This document shows, one piece after another, positions 9,528-19,095 of a stretch of 64,000 nt of DNA (positions within the stretch are counted from its first letter, which is position 1; the number at the start of each line of letters is the position of its first letter). The stretch comes from Cycloclasticus sp. (lineage in GTDB: Bacteria; Pseudomonadota; Gammaproteobacteria; Methylococcales; Cycloclasticaceae). The DNA is taken from the NCBI GenBank assembly GCA_002700385.1, contig PADC01000004.1, positions 94,776 through 158,775 of the forward strand, given 5' to 3'. The notes beneath the pieces are model-generated. The model saw nothing but the letters and a program-made list of their open reading frames with translations. It did not search any database and was not told where the DNA came from. The position numbers and the translations under genes were made by a program.

Positions 9528-11134
9528 TGTCTAAATACCCCAAACTTCGTTTCAATTTTGGGCGATCGTCCCGCCACATCCAGCAGTAACGCCAAGACTT
9601 CTCTGGTTTCAGCTGGATCAATAACCGCGTCATACCATAACTTTGAAGCAAAATTGTAGGCCTCTTCAGAATCTTCGAAACGTTTCCGGTGAGGGGCTTT
9701 AAATTCTTCACGTTCCTCTTCTGTCCAGGTTTTGCCTTCGCGCTTAAGAATGTCTTCTCGCACAGTCGCCAAGGTATTGGCCACTTGTTCTGGCCCCATA
9801 ATGCCTGAACGACCCGATGGCCATGACAGCATGGCATTTGGTTTAAAAGGCCGACCGCACATCGCTAGGTAGCCGGCGCCATAAGAACCGCCAGTAATCA
9901 GTGTATATTTGGGGACTTTAGCAGAGCTCATGGCAGTAATAAATTTTGCTCCATCTTTTGCAATGCCACCACGTTCTGCATGTTCACCAACCATGAAACC
10001 GGGAACATCTGCAATGAATAACAACGGGATATCTCGTTGACAACACAAATTGATAAAATGCGCTCCTTTTTTAGCTGATTCGCTAAACATCACCCCATCA
10101 TTTGCCAAAATACCAATTTCAAAACCATGAATTTTGGCGAAGCCACACATTAAGGTATTGCCGTAATTAGTTTTAAACTCATCAAAATTGCTGCCATCTA
10201 TCAAACGAGCGAGGATTTCTCTATTATCCGTTGGGATTTTAGTATCTTTATTAATGATGCCGTATATGTCTTCAACCGGGTATAAGGGGTCTACCGAGGG
10301 AGCAACCTCCCATCGCTGTGTTGGTAAATTGCCTAAATTACGTACAATATCGCGCACAATGCTTAAACCATGCGCATCGTCTTCGGCTATATGATCCGTC
10401 ACCCCACTATCGCGGCAGTGCATTTCAGCGCCACCCAGTTCTTCATGGCCAACCTGCTCTCCCGTGGCTGCTTCAACCAATTGAGGCCCACCCAGATACA
10501 TAAAACCTTTACCTCGCACAATCACAACCTCATCACACAGTGCGGGTATATAAGCACCTCCTGCAGTGGAAGATCCCATGACAATTGCAATTTGCGGTAT
10601 CCCCTGGGCAGACATGTCGATTTGGTTATAAAAAATACTGCCAAACATGCCCTCATCAGGAAAAATACCTTCTTGCTCTGGTAAAAAAGCCCCCCACTCT
10701 GGACCATTGTGATGCACGGCAAGCGATGTTGTATGGCAAACGTTTGTGCGCGGACATGTTTTTTACACGTCATCGGATAATAAGTTCCACCTTTGACCGT
10801 TGCATCGTTCACTATAATCATGCACTGGCGCCCATTAATCAGCCCAATGCCTGTAATCAGGCTAGCACCAATCTCACTGCCCTCAGGCAAGTTATCACCG
10901 GCTAATTCGCCTAATTCCAAAAAAAGGTGACCCGGGGTCCAAAATTAACCTGATTCGATCACGAGGTAAAATTTGTTGACGGTGTTCTATGTGTCGACGC
11001 TTTGCTTTTTCTGGCCCTCCTTGATGTGCTCGATGTCGACGTGCGTGTAAATCTTCTATTCTTTCAAGATAAAAATCTCGATTAGCAATAAAACTCTCTG
11101 ATTGAGTATTAATGGTGCTGGTGATAATAGACAT
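9524..11134 (-). pseudogene. Acyl-CoA carboxylase beta (carboxyltransferase) subunit, interrupted by two homopolymer frameshifts
   Basis: Three consecutive ORFs in different frames (10895..11134, 10522..10920, 9524..10717) join into one protein at 10919-10925 (A7) and 10690-10695 (C6). Confidence 0.85.
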
Positions 11135-11137
11135 AAT

Positions 11138-12564
11138 TTAAAGCTCAAAAGCTGTTGATGTTAAAAAATCGGGAAGATCTCGAAGAGTCAGCGCAACCTT
11201 TGCTGCACCAGGTTTACTAAAACGATCAGCATCTACAATCAACACTTGAGCCTTAAAGGATAAAGCGTTTTTTATTGTTGTTTCTATTTGTTGAACCAAG
11301 TCCTCATCGTCAGCCTTTAATCGATCGGCTCCTCGTTCAACAATAATTTTTAAGTTACGCTGAGTGGTATGTCCTTCAAAGTCTGCAAAACTCTCATCAC
11401 ACCATTCGTTTCCGGTTGTAACTGCAATATTAAGTCTTGTATTGCAGACGGAAATACATTGATTCCACGGACAATAAGCATATCGTCTGTTCGCCCAAAG
11501 CAGCGAATTTTAGGCCCGGTACGACCACACCCGCATGCCGTATCTGTCACGATAATATGATCACCGCTTTTAAATCGCACCACGGGCGATGCCTCACGAC
11601 CAATTGCCGTATAAACCAGCTCACCGGTAACCCCTTTCTCAAAAGGAATAACCTCATTGGTGTCGGGGTTTATTAATTCGACAATAATGTGGTCTTGGCA
11701 AAGCATGTGCATGCCATCTTGTTCAGCGCATTCTCCCCAATAAATAACACCTAAATCCGTGCCACCCATCATTTCACAGACCTTCGCACCCCAGGCGTTT
11801 TCTAATGCTTCACGAATGGCGGGGATACCTCCTCCCGGTTCACCACCAACCACCAATTGTTGTACTCCTAATTGATCAGCCGTTGTCCCAAGAATATCAG
11901 GCGTCATCGAAGCAACGTGCAATAAAAAATTAGGCGCACCGATCAATACACGCGGTTTGATATCTGCACAGGCACGCAACAACCGATCAACACCACCATC
12001 TGCCCCGATGGGAACATCTATCGCCCCCATATACTGAATAGCCTGAACACAGGGAATGCCACCAACAAAACCTTTACTCATAGAAAACCCATGCAGTACA
12101 AAATCCCCTGGGTTTACTCCACAGGCAAAGAAACCACGTGCACTTAACTCATTCCACACCTCAACATCATTTTCGGTTAATGCCACGTAGGCAGGGTTGC
12201 CGGTTGTGCCCGATGAGGCCTGCATTTGGATAATATTTTCAACGTCGGCCGCGCAATGTAATCCGAATGGAGGAGCGGCGTTAAGGCTATCTCGTAAATC
12301 TTGTTTAACGGTAAAAGGAACATTTGCTAAATCTTTTAAGGTTTTAATAGAGGAGAACTCAATGCCTGCTTGTGAGAACTTTTGTTGATAAAAAGGTGAG
12401 TTTTTGGATAAATAAACCATTTGCTCACGTAGTTTTTTTTCTTGAAGCTCAATGATAGCTTTTTGTGAACTCTGCTCAATGGGGTGATAAAAACGCTTCC
12501 CCTTTTTGTCAATAGCCCCATCTCGTCTATACATAACCTTTCCTCCTAATGTGATATTTTGCAA
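11138..12564 (-). pseudogene. PaaK-like AMP-forming aryl/acyl-CoA ligase, one frameshift near the C-terminus
   Basis: QASSGTTGNPAYVALTENDVEVW, GEPGGGIPAIREALENAWG, VRGINVFPSAIQDLIL; C-terminus ADFEGHTTQRNLKIIVERGADRL... continues in another frame to a stop at 11138. Confidence 0.83.
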
Positions 12565-12986
12565 ATAACAAAACCTTTAACAACTTTTCTGTCATCACAA
12601 AAGCAGGTCAACTGACATCGAGCATAAATGCCGTCGTCCCTTTTTTCTATTTGGTCTATTTCACCGGATACACGCACCGTATCCCCAGGGTAGACGGGGC
12701 CAAGAAAAGATACATTTAATTCACCGCCATAAGCCCAGCCCTGCCAATTCCATTGAGATAAAACACGCGAAACAAACGCCAACGTGAGTAAGCCATGTGC
12801 GATGGTGCGCCCAAAGAAAGTCGTTTTGGCAAATTCAGGATCAATGTGCAACGGGTTAACATCGCCTGACGCATCGGCATAGGCATCAATCATGCTTTGG
12901 TCAACTGACTGACTCAGTTCTTCTAATTGATCTCCTACAGAATACCCTGCATACGACTGTAGCTCTATCATGTTTCTTTTCCCCAT
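12546..12986 (-). CDS. MaoC-like acyl dehydratase
   Basis: DVNPLHIDPEFAKTTFFGRTIAHGLL hotdog hydratase motif. Confidence 0.88.
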   Translation of the reverse strand: MGKRNMIELQSYAGYSVGDQLEELSQSVDQSMIDAYADASGDVNPLHIDPEFAKTTFFGRTIAHGLLTLAFVSRVLSQWNWQGWAYGGELNVSFLGPVYPGDTVRVSGEIDQIEKRDDGIYARCQLTCFCDDRKVVKGFVICKISH

Positions 12987-13393
12987 ATTCGTGTAATCAT
13001 CCCACTGGTAATCAATTCACCATCCTGATTACGTGTTTCGGTGGTCATTTCAACGTAATGACGCCCTTTTCGTTCGTATAGTTTAAGAACGTTTGCTGAG
13101 GTGAATAGTGTTTCACCGATATAGGCAGGTCGATGGAACTTGAATTGTTGCTTTGCATGGATGCCACCGGGAGGCCCCACTTTTGTTCGTAACGCTTCAA
13201 TGACATACACAGCGGCTAACATTGGCGGAGCAACTTGGCGGCCTTGGTCATCTTTAATCTGTAATTGTTCCGTTTCATCGTTTGTTGACTGGATGTATTT
13301 TTCAACCCGTTCTTTAGTTACTTCAAAGGAAGGGATGGGATCAAGAAAGGCATCTCCTTCGGCCATGCTGCTGTACTTCACATAGTCACTCAT
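12968..13393 (-). CDS. MaoC/FAS1-like N-terminal dehydratase domain protein
   Basis: VAPPMLAAVYVIEAL...FKFHRPAYIGETLFTSANV; overlaps next hotdog gene. Confidence 0.78.
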   Translation of the reverse strand: MSDYVKYSSMAEGDAFLDPIPSFEVTKERVEKYIQSTNDETEQLQIKDDQGRQVAPPMLAAVYVIEALRTKVGPPGGIHAKQQFKFHRPAYIGETLFTSANVLKLYERKGRHYVEMTTETRNQDGELITSGMITRIWGKET

Positions 13394-13407
13394 CGTTTAT
13401 TCTCTGC

Positions 13408-14424
13408 TTAATTTAATTGATATTGGTAGACAGCATCGTCACTGCGGTTCATCTCGCCCGTGCCTATCAGATAATTTAAGTGGGCCATGGCTTCACCCGT
13501 TGCCAACGATAAATTAAATAAGCTAAGACGGGTACCATACAGCTCTTCGATCACCTCGAGACCTGATCGAGCATGTTGGCAAAAGACTCGTATTTGATCT
13601 AACGATTTAACGTGCCCCTCTGTAAGCGCTTTTGAACGTTCTTTAATGCCTTTAAAAACCCGGCCATGCGCTGGTAGCACCATCGTGTCTTGCGATAAGG
13701 TTGATAAGACTTCTAAACTGGCCAGGTAATCAGCCAACGGGTTGGCTTCCGTTTCATAAAAGTTAACACTCACATTAGGTGAGATATTGGCGAGTAATTG
13801 ATCGCCTGAAATCAATAATTGACGTTGCTCATTATGTAAACAGATATGGCCAGGACTATGTCCGCTGAACTGGTATAAGTCCCATTGCTCATTATTAACC
13901 GAAATAAATTTACCACCAACTAAGCGTTGATAAGAAACAGGCGCTTCGGGTACGCCTGTAACGTAACCCCCTACTTTATCCCGCAATTTTCCCACCGCTT
14001 CTGCACCTAAACCAAAGCGCTCAAAATACTCACTGCGAATGGCTTTTTGATGCGCTGAGTATTCTTGACACGCCATGTGTGTTGTTAGAAATTCAATCTG
14101 ACTCATGTGCACAGGGGCTGTTGTTTTATGTGCCAACCATTGAGCCATTCCAACATGGTCTGGATGAAAGTGCGTAATCACTATCTTCTGAATCGGCTCA
14201 TGATTGCAAAACTCTGACAATACTTTATTCCAAAGTAATACCGATTCTTCACTGTAAAAACCTGAATCAACAATAGTCCACCCCGCTCCATCACGTAATA
14301 ACCAAAGATTGATATGGTCTAATGCATACGGGATAGGCATCTTCAATAAGAAGATGCCCTCCTCAACCTTCATGGGTACACCAAATTCAGGTTTACTGGT
14401 CATTGGGAAGTTCAGAATACCCAT
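13408..14424 (-). CDS. Metallo-beta-lactamase-fold hydrolase
   Basis: VITHFHPDHVGMA, FSGHSPGHICL, ISGDQLL motifs. Confidence 0.9.
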   Translation of the reverse strand: MGILNFPMTSKPEFGVPMKVEEGIFLLKMPIPYALDHINLWLLRDGAGWTIVDSGFYSEESVLLWNKVLSEFCNHEPIQKIVITHFHPDHVGMAQWLAHKTTAPVHMSQIEFLTTHMACQEYSAHQKAIRSEYFERFGLGAEAVGKLRDKVGGYVTGVPEAPVSYQRLVGGKFISVNNEQWDLYQFSGHSPGHICLHNEQRQLLISGDQLLANISPNVSVNFYETEANPLADYLASLEVLSTLSQDTMVLPAHGRVFKGIKERSKALTEGHVKSLDQIRVFCQHARSGLEVIEELYGTRLSLFNLSLATGEAMAHLNYLIGTGEMNRSDDAVYQYQLN

Positions 14425-14445
14425 GATTCACATCACCCTCAGTTG

Positions 14446-15576
14446 CTAGAACTGACCGAAACGTTGTAAGTGGTAATCGCGATCTCCAAACAACGTATTC
14501 ATCATGGTTAAGCGTTTAACATAATGCGCCACGTCTAATTCATCGGTCACACCAATGCCACCATGTAATTGGGCGGCTTGCTCAGCAACGATGGCACGTG
14601 CATCACCTAAATAGACTTTTGCAGCAGAAACACTTTTTATTCGTTCTTCTGCCTCCCCATCAGCCACTTTAATGGCGGCAAGGTAAGACAATGAACGCAT
14701 TTGTTCTTCTGTCATGAACATGTCAACGCAACGGTGCTGAAGCACCTGAAAATTGCCAATGGGTTGATCAAACTGCTTACGCGTTTTAAGGTACTCAACC
14801 GTTTTTTCTCTCAGTTCCTTAACAACACCGACTGCTTCAGCCGAAATAGCGGCGGCTGCAGCATCAATAACATATTCAATATCTGGGTAAGCTGAACCCA
14901 ATTTCCCAACCACAGCCTTTTCATCCACCATGACGTTATCAAAACTTAATTCAGAGGCTCGCAAACCGTCAACCGTTTCATAATGTCGACAAGACAGGCC
15001 TTCTGCATCTTTATCCACAATGAATAAAGTCAGCCCTTGCGGGGTTAGGTTATCTCCACTTGTTCTAGCTGAAACGATTATTTTATCGGCTGTTTCCGCA
15101 TTAAAAACGACAGATTTTTCACCAGACAAACAATACTGTTGACCCTTTTTCTCAGCCTTAAACTGAACATCTGTTAAGTTATAACGCGAATGACGCTCAA
15201 CATAAGCAAAAGCCAATTTTAATTCACCCGCGATTAACGCCGGCAATATGGCTTCTTTTTGTTCCTCATTACCTGCTCGCTGGACTAGTAGGCCACCCAG
15301 AACAACGGATGCCAAATAAGGTTCGACGATAAGGCCTTTACCAATCGCTTCCATCACCACAATTAAACCGGTTTGGCCAAACCCAAAACCGCCATATTCC
15401 TCATCAAATGGCACACCCAACAAACCCATTTCGGCAAAGTTTTGCCAATGATCTTCGCTGTAGCCAATACCTGTACGGCTTAGTGATTGACGCGTTTCAA
15501 AATCATATTCATTTTGTAAAAATTTATGCAGAGAATCCTGCAACATCATCATTTCTTCAGTGAATTCTAAATTCAT
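14446..15576 (-). CDS. pimD: Acyl-CoA dehydrogenase, PimD-like small subunit
   Basis: MNLEFTEEMMMLQDSLHKFLQNEYDFETRQ...VEPYLASVVLGGLLVQRAGNEEQKEAILP...LAFAYVERHSRYNLTDV; paired with PimC-like gene. Confidence 0.72.
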   Translation of the reverse strand: MNLEFTEEMMMLQDSLHKFLQNEYDFETRQSLSRTGIGYSEDHWQNFAEMGLLGVPFDEEYGGFGFGQTGLIVVMEAIGKGLIVEPYLASVVLGGLLVQRAGNEEQKEAILPALIAGELKLAFAYVERHSRYNLTDVQFKAEKKGQQYCLSGEKSVVFNAETADKIIVSARTSGDNLTPQGLTLFIVDKDAEGLSCRHYETVDGLRASELSFDNVMVDEKAVVGKLGSAYPDIEYVIDAAAAAISAEAVGVVKELREKTVEYLKTRKQFDQPIGNFQVLQHRCVDMFMTEEQMRSLSYLAAIKVADGEAEERIKSVSAAKVYLGDARAIVAEQAAQLHGGIGVTDELDVAHYVKRLTMMNTLFGDRDYHLQRFGQF

Positions 15577-15593
15577 CTAACCGCTCCTAATAC

Positions 15594-16793
15594 TTAAAGT
15601 CCAAGCACGGCTTTCGCCATGATGTTCTTTTGAATTTCATTTGAACCACCGTAGATGGACGATTTGCGCCAATCAAAATAATGTGGTGCCAACACAGAGG
15701 CCTCTTCAGGCCCAATCGGCTCTTCATGCCACCCCTCTGTCATGGTTTCTTTGATATAAGGCAAACCAAAATAACCGACCGCTTCCATTAATAAAGCGGT
15801 GATCGCTTGTTGAACTTCGGTTCCTTTAATTTTCAAAAAAGATGATTCTGAACCCGGCGCTTCGCCCGCAGACAATTTAGACAACACACGCATGTTCGTC
15901 ATTTCCAGCGCCATTAATTCAATTTCAACAGCTGATATTTTGGCTTTAAAATTCGCATCCTCAATGAGCGGTTTTCCGTTATTGCGTTCTTTTGAAGCGA
16001 GGTCTTTCAGCCGTTTAAGTTGCCTTTTAGATCGAGGTACCTGAGCTATATAAGTACGTTCGTGCATTAACAACGATTTAGCAATGGTCCAACCATCGCC
16101 TTCCTTTCCAACAAGGTTTTCGACAGGTACTTTTACATTTTCCAGGAAAACCTGATTAACCACATGCATGCCATCGACGGTGATAATCGGTGATGTTGAA
16201 ACCCCGGGCGCTTTCATGTCGATGAGCAAAAAACTGATTCCTTTTTGTTTACGATCTTCTTGGCTGGTTCGTACAAGGGCAAACATCATGTCTGCATAAT
16301 GACCGTGCGTCGTCCAGGTTTTAGATCCATTAACAATGTAATGATCACTCTGTTTTTCAGCTTTTGTTTGCAAAGACGCTAAATCGGAGCCTGCATTAGG
16401 CTCAGAATACCCCTGACACCACCAAACATCACTGTTTAAAATATCTCCAAGGTATTTTTCACGCTGCGCTTGAGTCCCATATTTCATTAACACCGGTGCC
16501 AACATCACAAGACCGAAAGCCACCGTTCTCAGACAATTTGCCGCACCACATTCTTCATCAAAGATATATTTTTGAACCGGCGTCCAACCGGGCCCACCAT
16601 ATTCAACAGGCCAACCGGGCGCAACCCAACCGTCTTTATTGGCAAGAATTTTCTGCCAACGGACATAGTCATCTTTTTTAAGGGCAATGCCTTTCGCCAC
16701 TTTTTCCTGTATATCTTTTGGGTAGTTTTCCTTAAGAAATTCTCGCACTTCCAATTGGAAGGCTTTTTCTTCAGGGCTATAATTCAAATCCAC
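15594..16793 (-). CDS. pimC: Acyl-CoA dehydrogenase, PimC-like large subunit
   Basis: MDLNYSPEEKAFQLEVREFLKENYP...DGWVAPGWPVEYGGPGWTPVQKYIFDEE...WWCQGYSEPNAGSDLASLQTKA. Confidence 0.75.
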   Translation of the reverse strand: MDLNYSPEEKAFQLEVREFLKENYPKDIQEKVAKGIALKKDDYVRWQKILANKDGWVAPGWPVEYGGPGWTPVQKYIFDEECGAANCLRTVAFGLVMLAPVLMKYGTQAQREKYLGDILNSDVWWCQGYSEPNAGSDLASLQTKAEKQSDHYIVNGSKTWTTHGHYADMMFALVRTSQEDRKQKGISFLLIDMKAPGVSTSPIITVDGMHVVNQVFLENVKVPVENLVGKEGDGWTIAKSLLMHERTYIAQVPRSKRQLKRLKDLASKERNNGKPLIEDANFKAKISAVEIELMALEMTNMRVLSKLSAGEAPGSESSFLKIKGTEVQQAITALLMEAVGYFGLPYIKETMTEGWHEEPIGPEEASVLAPHYFDWRKSSIYGGSNEIQKNIMAKAVLGL

Positions 16794-16852
16794 GTATAAC
16801 TCCTTATAACTTTAAATTAATCTTTAACGACGACCCATTGTCGTCAATCTGG

Positions 16853-17455
16853 CTATTTTTTAGCCACCATTTTAACCTTGAGAGACGGACGATTTTTTTC
16901 TTTTTCTGTTAATGGCTCATCTTTTTTATATGTTCTCTTACAGCGCTCAACCAACTCATGGTAACAACGGGTACCTGCTTTTTTAAATTGTATGTCTTGT
17001 GTCGATAATTCACGTATAACACGTGCAGGAACGCCAGCGACGAGACTGTTTTCTGGTACTTTTAAACCGGTTTTCACAAAAGCCATCGCGGCTACCGCGC
17101 TATTTTTACCAATAAACGATTCATCCATCACCACCGCATTCATGCCAATCAACACATTGGTCTCTAATTGAGCGCTATGCACCACTGCTCCGTGGCCGAT
17201 ATGTCCCCATGCTCCAACCATGGTTGGAATCCCTGTCATGCAATGAAGTGTGCAATTATCCTGAATATTTGACCCTTCACCGATGTCGATCGAGGACATA
17301 TCACCTCGAAGTACAGCATTTGGACCGATATAACAATTTGCACCAATCCTTACATCACCAATAACCACCGCGCTGGGGTCGACAAAAGCTGATGGGTGTA
17401 TAACCGGTATAACGCCATCAATAGAATACACTTGTGGTTGATTCAAGTGATTCAC
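16853..17455 (-). CDS. paaY: PaaY-like gamma-carbonic-anhydrase-fold (left-handed beta-helix) protein, possible thioesterase
   Basis: VYSIDGVIPVIHPSAFVDPSAVVIGDVRIGANCYIGPNAVLRGDM...GHIGHGAVVH...LIGMNAVVMD; PaaY-like C-terminal helix. Confidence 0.72.
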   Translation of the reverse strand: MNHLNQPQVYSIDGVIPVIHPSAFVDPSAVVIGDVRIGANCYIGPNAVLRGDMSSIDIGEGSNIQDNCTLHCMTGIPTMVGAWGHIGHGAVVHSAQLETNVLIGMNAVVMDESFIGKNSAVAAMAFVKTGLKVPENSLVAGVPARVIRELSTQDIQFKKAGTRCYHELVERCKRTYKKDEPLTEKEKNRPSLKVKMVAKK

Positions 17456-17457
17456 CC

Positions 17458-18240
17458 TTATTGATTGAACTGACGAAAATCAGGTTTGCGCTTTTCATTG
17501 AAGGCCTTCACGCCTTCTTGCGATTCATCGGTATCGTAATAAAGTTGTAAAGTCTGTATACCCAATGATGAAATACCCCGAATATTTTCGGTATCTGCAT
17601 TGAAAGAGCGTTTAGCTATGGCCAATGCTGTTGGGCTTTTTTCCATAATTTCATCACACCATTGCTGCACTTCATCTGCCAACTGTTCATGCGGCACAAC
17701 TTTATTAACCAAGCCCATCTCCAAGGCTTCTTGAGCAGAATATTTACGGCACATATACCACATCTCACGCGCCTTTTTTTCACCAACAACGCGAGCCAAA
17801 TAAGCCGTTCCATGACCCGGATCAACCGACCCCACCTTGGGACCGACTTGCCCAAATACAGCTTTTTCTGAGGCAATGGTCATATCACATATTGTGGCAA
17901 GAACATTTCCTCCACCAATGGCATAACCTTGCACCATAGCAATAACCGGTTTTGGCGCATCTCGTAAAATAGTTTGTAATTCTTCTATCGGTAGACCGAT
18001 CATTCCGCGCCCATCATATTGTCCTTCGTGAGCACTTTGGTCACCCCCTGTACAAAACGCTTTATCACCGGCACCGGCGAGTACAATAACACCAATGCTT
18101 TTATCCCAGGCGGCCTTGGTTAAGGCATGGATGAGTTCTTCGCACGTAATCCCTCTAAATGCGTTATAGACCTCTGGTCTATTGATAGTGACATAAGCCG
18201 CCCCGTTTTTTACGGTATAGGTAATATCTTGGTAATCCAT
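17458..18240 (-). CDS. badI: 2-ketocyclohexanecarboxyl-CoA hydrolase (BadI)-like, crotonase family
   Basis: INRPEVYNAFRGITCEELI, VLAGAGDKAFCTGGDQSAHEGQYDGRGMIGLPIEELQT, AIGGGNVLATICDMTIASEKAVFGQVGPKVGSVDPGHGTAYLARVVGEKKAREMWYMCR: very close to remembered BadI. Confidence 0.85.
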   Translation of the reverse strand: MDYQDITYTVKNGAAYVTINRPEVYNAFRGITCEELIHALTKAAWDKSIGVIVLAGAGDKAFCTGGDQSAHEGQYDGRGMIGLPIEELQTILRDAPKPVIAMVQGYAIGGGNVLATICDMTIASEKAVFGQVGPKVGSVDPGHGTAYLARVVGEKKAREMWYMCRKYSAQEALEMGLVNKVVPHEQLADEVQQWCDEIMEKSPTALAIAKRSFNADTENIRGISSLGIQTLQLYYDTDESQEGVKAFNEKRKPDFRQFNQ

Positions 18241-18278
18241 GAGTTATCCTTATTTTTATGTTGTCTTGTTTGTGGTCA

Positions 18279-19070
18279 TCACCGTGATTTAAAAACAGGG
18301 TCACGCCGTTCACCAAAAGCCGTTAACCCTTCTTTTACATCATCGCTATTGAGGCCTTTTACTGCTTCGTTGACTTCTAATTTAAGTGCTGTTTCTAACG
18401 GCAAATCCACACCGGAATATGCCAAATCCTTCATCATCCCAAGACCATCAGCACTTTTTGATGCCAACAAGTGACAGTATTCAAGCGCTTTTTCACGTAA
18501 GTCATCTGAAGGCGTCAGGTAATTAACCATTCCCCACTCCTGCGCCTCTATCGCCTTTAGGCGTCGCCCAGACATCATTAAGTCTAAAGCGCGTCGAAAG
18601 CCAATAATTCTTGGCAAACGCTGACTCCCTCCCCAACCGGGAATAAGCCCATAGTTAGCATGCTGATCTCCGAACACTGCATCTTCAGCGGCAAAAACCA
18701 AATCACACCCCAGCGATATTTCTAAACCACCTGCTAAACAAAAGCCCTGTACTGCCGCAACAACCGGCAAGGATGTTTGTTCAAAACGTGTACAAGTCCT
18801 GTGCCCTAATTCAACAAAATTTTTTAATGACTTTTCATTATTGGCCGCAATTGTTAATTTCACTTCGTCTAAGTCTGCACCTGTACAAAAATGCGGGCCT
18901 TCTGAACATAATAAAATGGCGCGTATTGAGGAGTTTTCCTCATGTTTTTGTAAGGCATCTTGTAACCCTTGATGAACAGCCATCGACAAGCAATTAAATT
19001 TATCGGCTCGATTGATAATGATTAAACCAACGGCTCCTTCGGTTTTTGAAATAACAACGTGTTCTGACAT
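18279..19070 (-). CDS. Enoyl-CoA hydratase/isomerase
   Basis: INRADKFNCLS...FCTGADLDEV...VQGFCLAGGLEISLGCDL. Confidence 0.9.
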   Translation of the reverse strand: MSEHVVISKTEGAVGLIIINRADKFNCLSMAVHQGLQDALQKHEENSSIRAILLCSEGPHFCTGADLDEVKLTIAANNEKSLKNFVELGHRTCTRFEQTSLPVVAAVQGFCLAGGLEISLGCDLVFAAEDAVFGDQHANYGLIPGWGGSQRLPRIIGFRRALDLMMSGRRLKAIEAQEWGMVNYLTPSDDLREKALEYCHLLASKSADGLGMMKDLAYSGVDLPLETALKLEVNEAVKGLNSDDVKEGLTAFGERRDPVFKSR

Positions 19071-19095
19071 TTTTTATCCTGTGATTATTGAAGAT

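Noticed and set aside
10690-11390. Programmed ribosomal frameshifting in the carboxylase/ligase genes
   Set aside because: Three separate homopolymer indels of both signs in 700 bp, with no recognised slippery site plus pseudoknot arrangement; artefact or decay is more likely.
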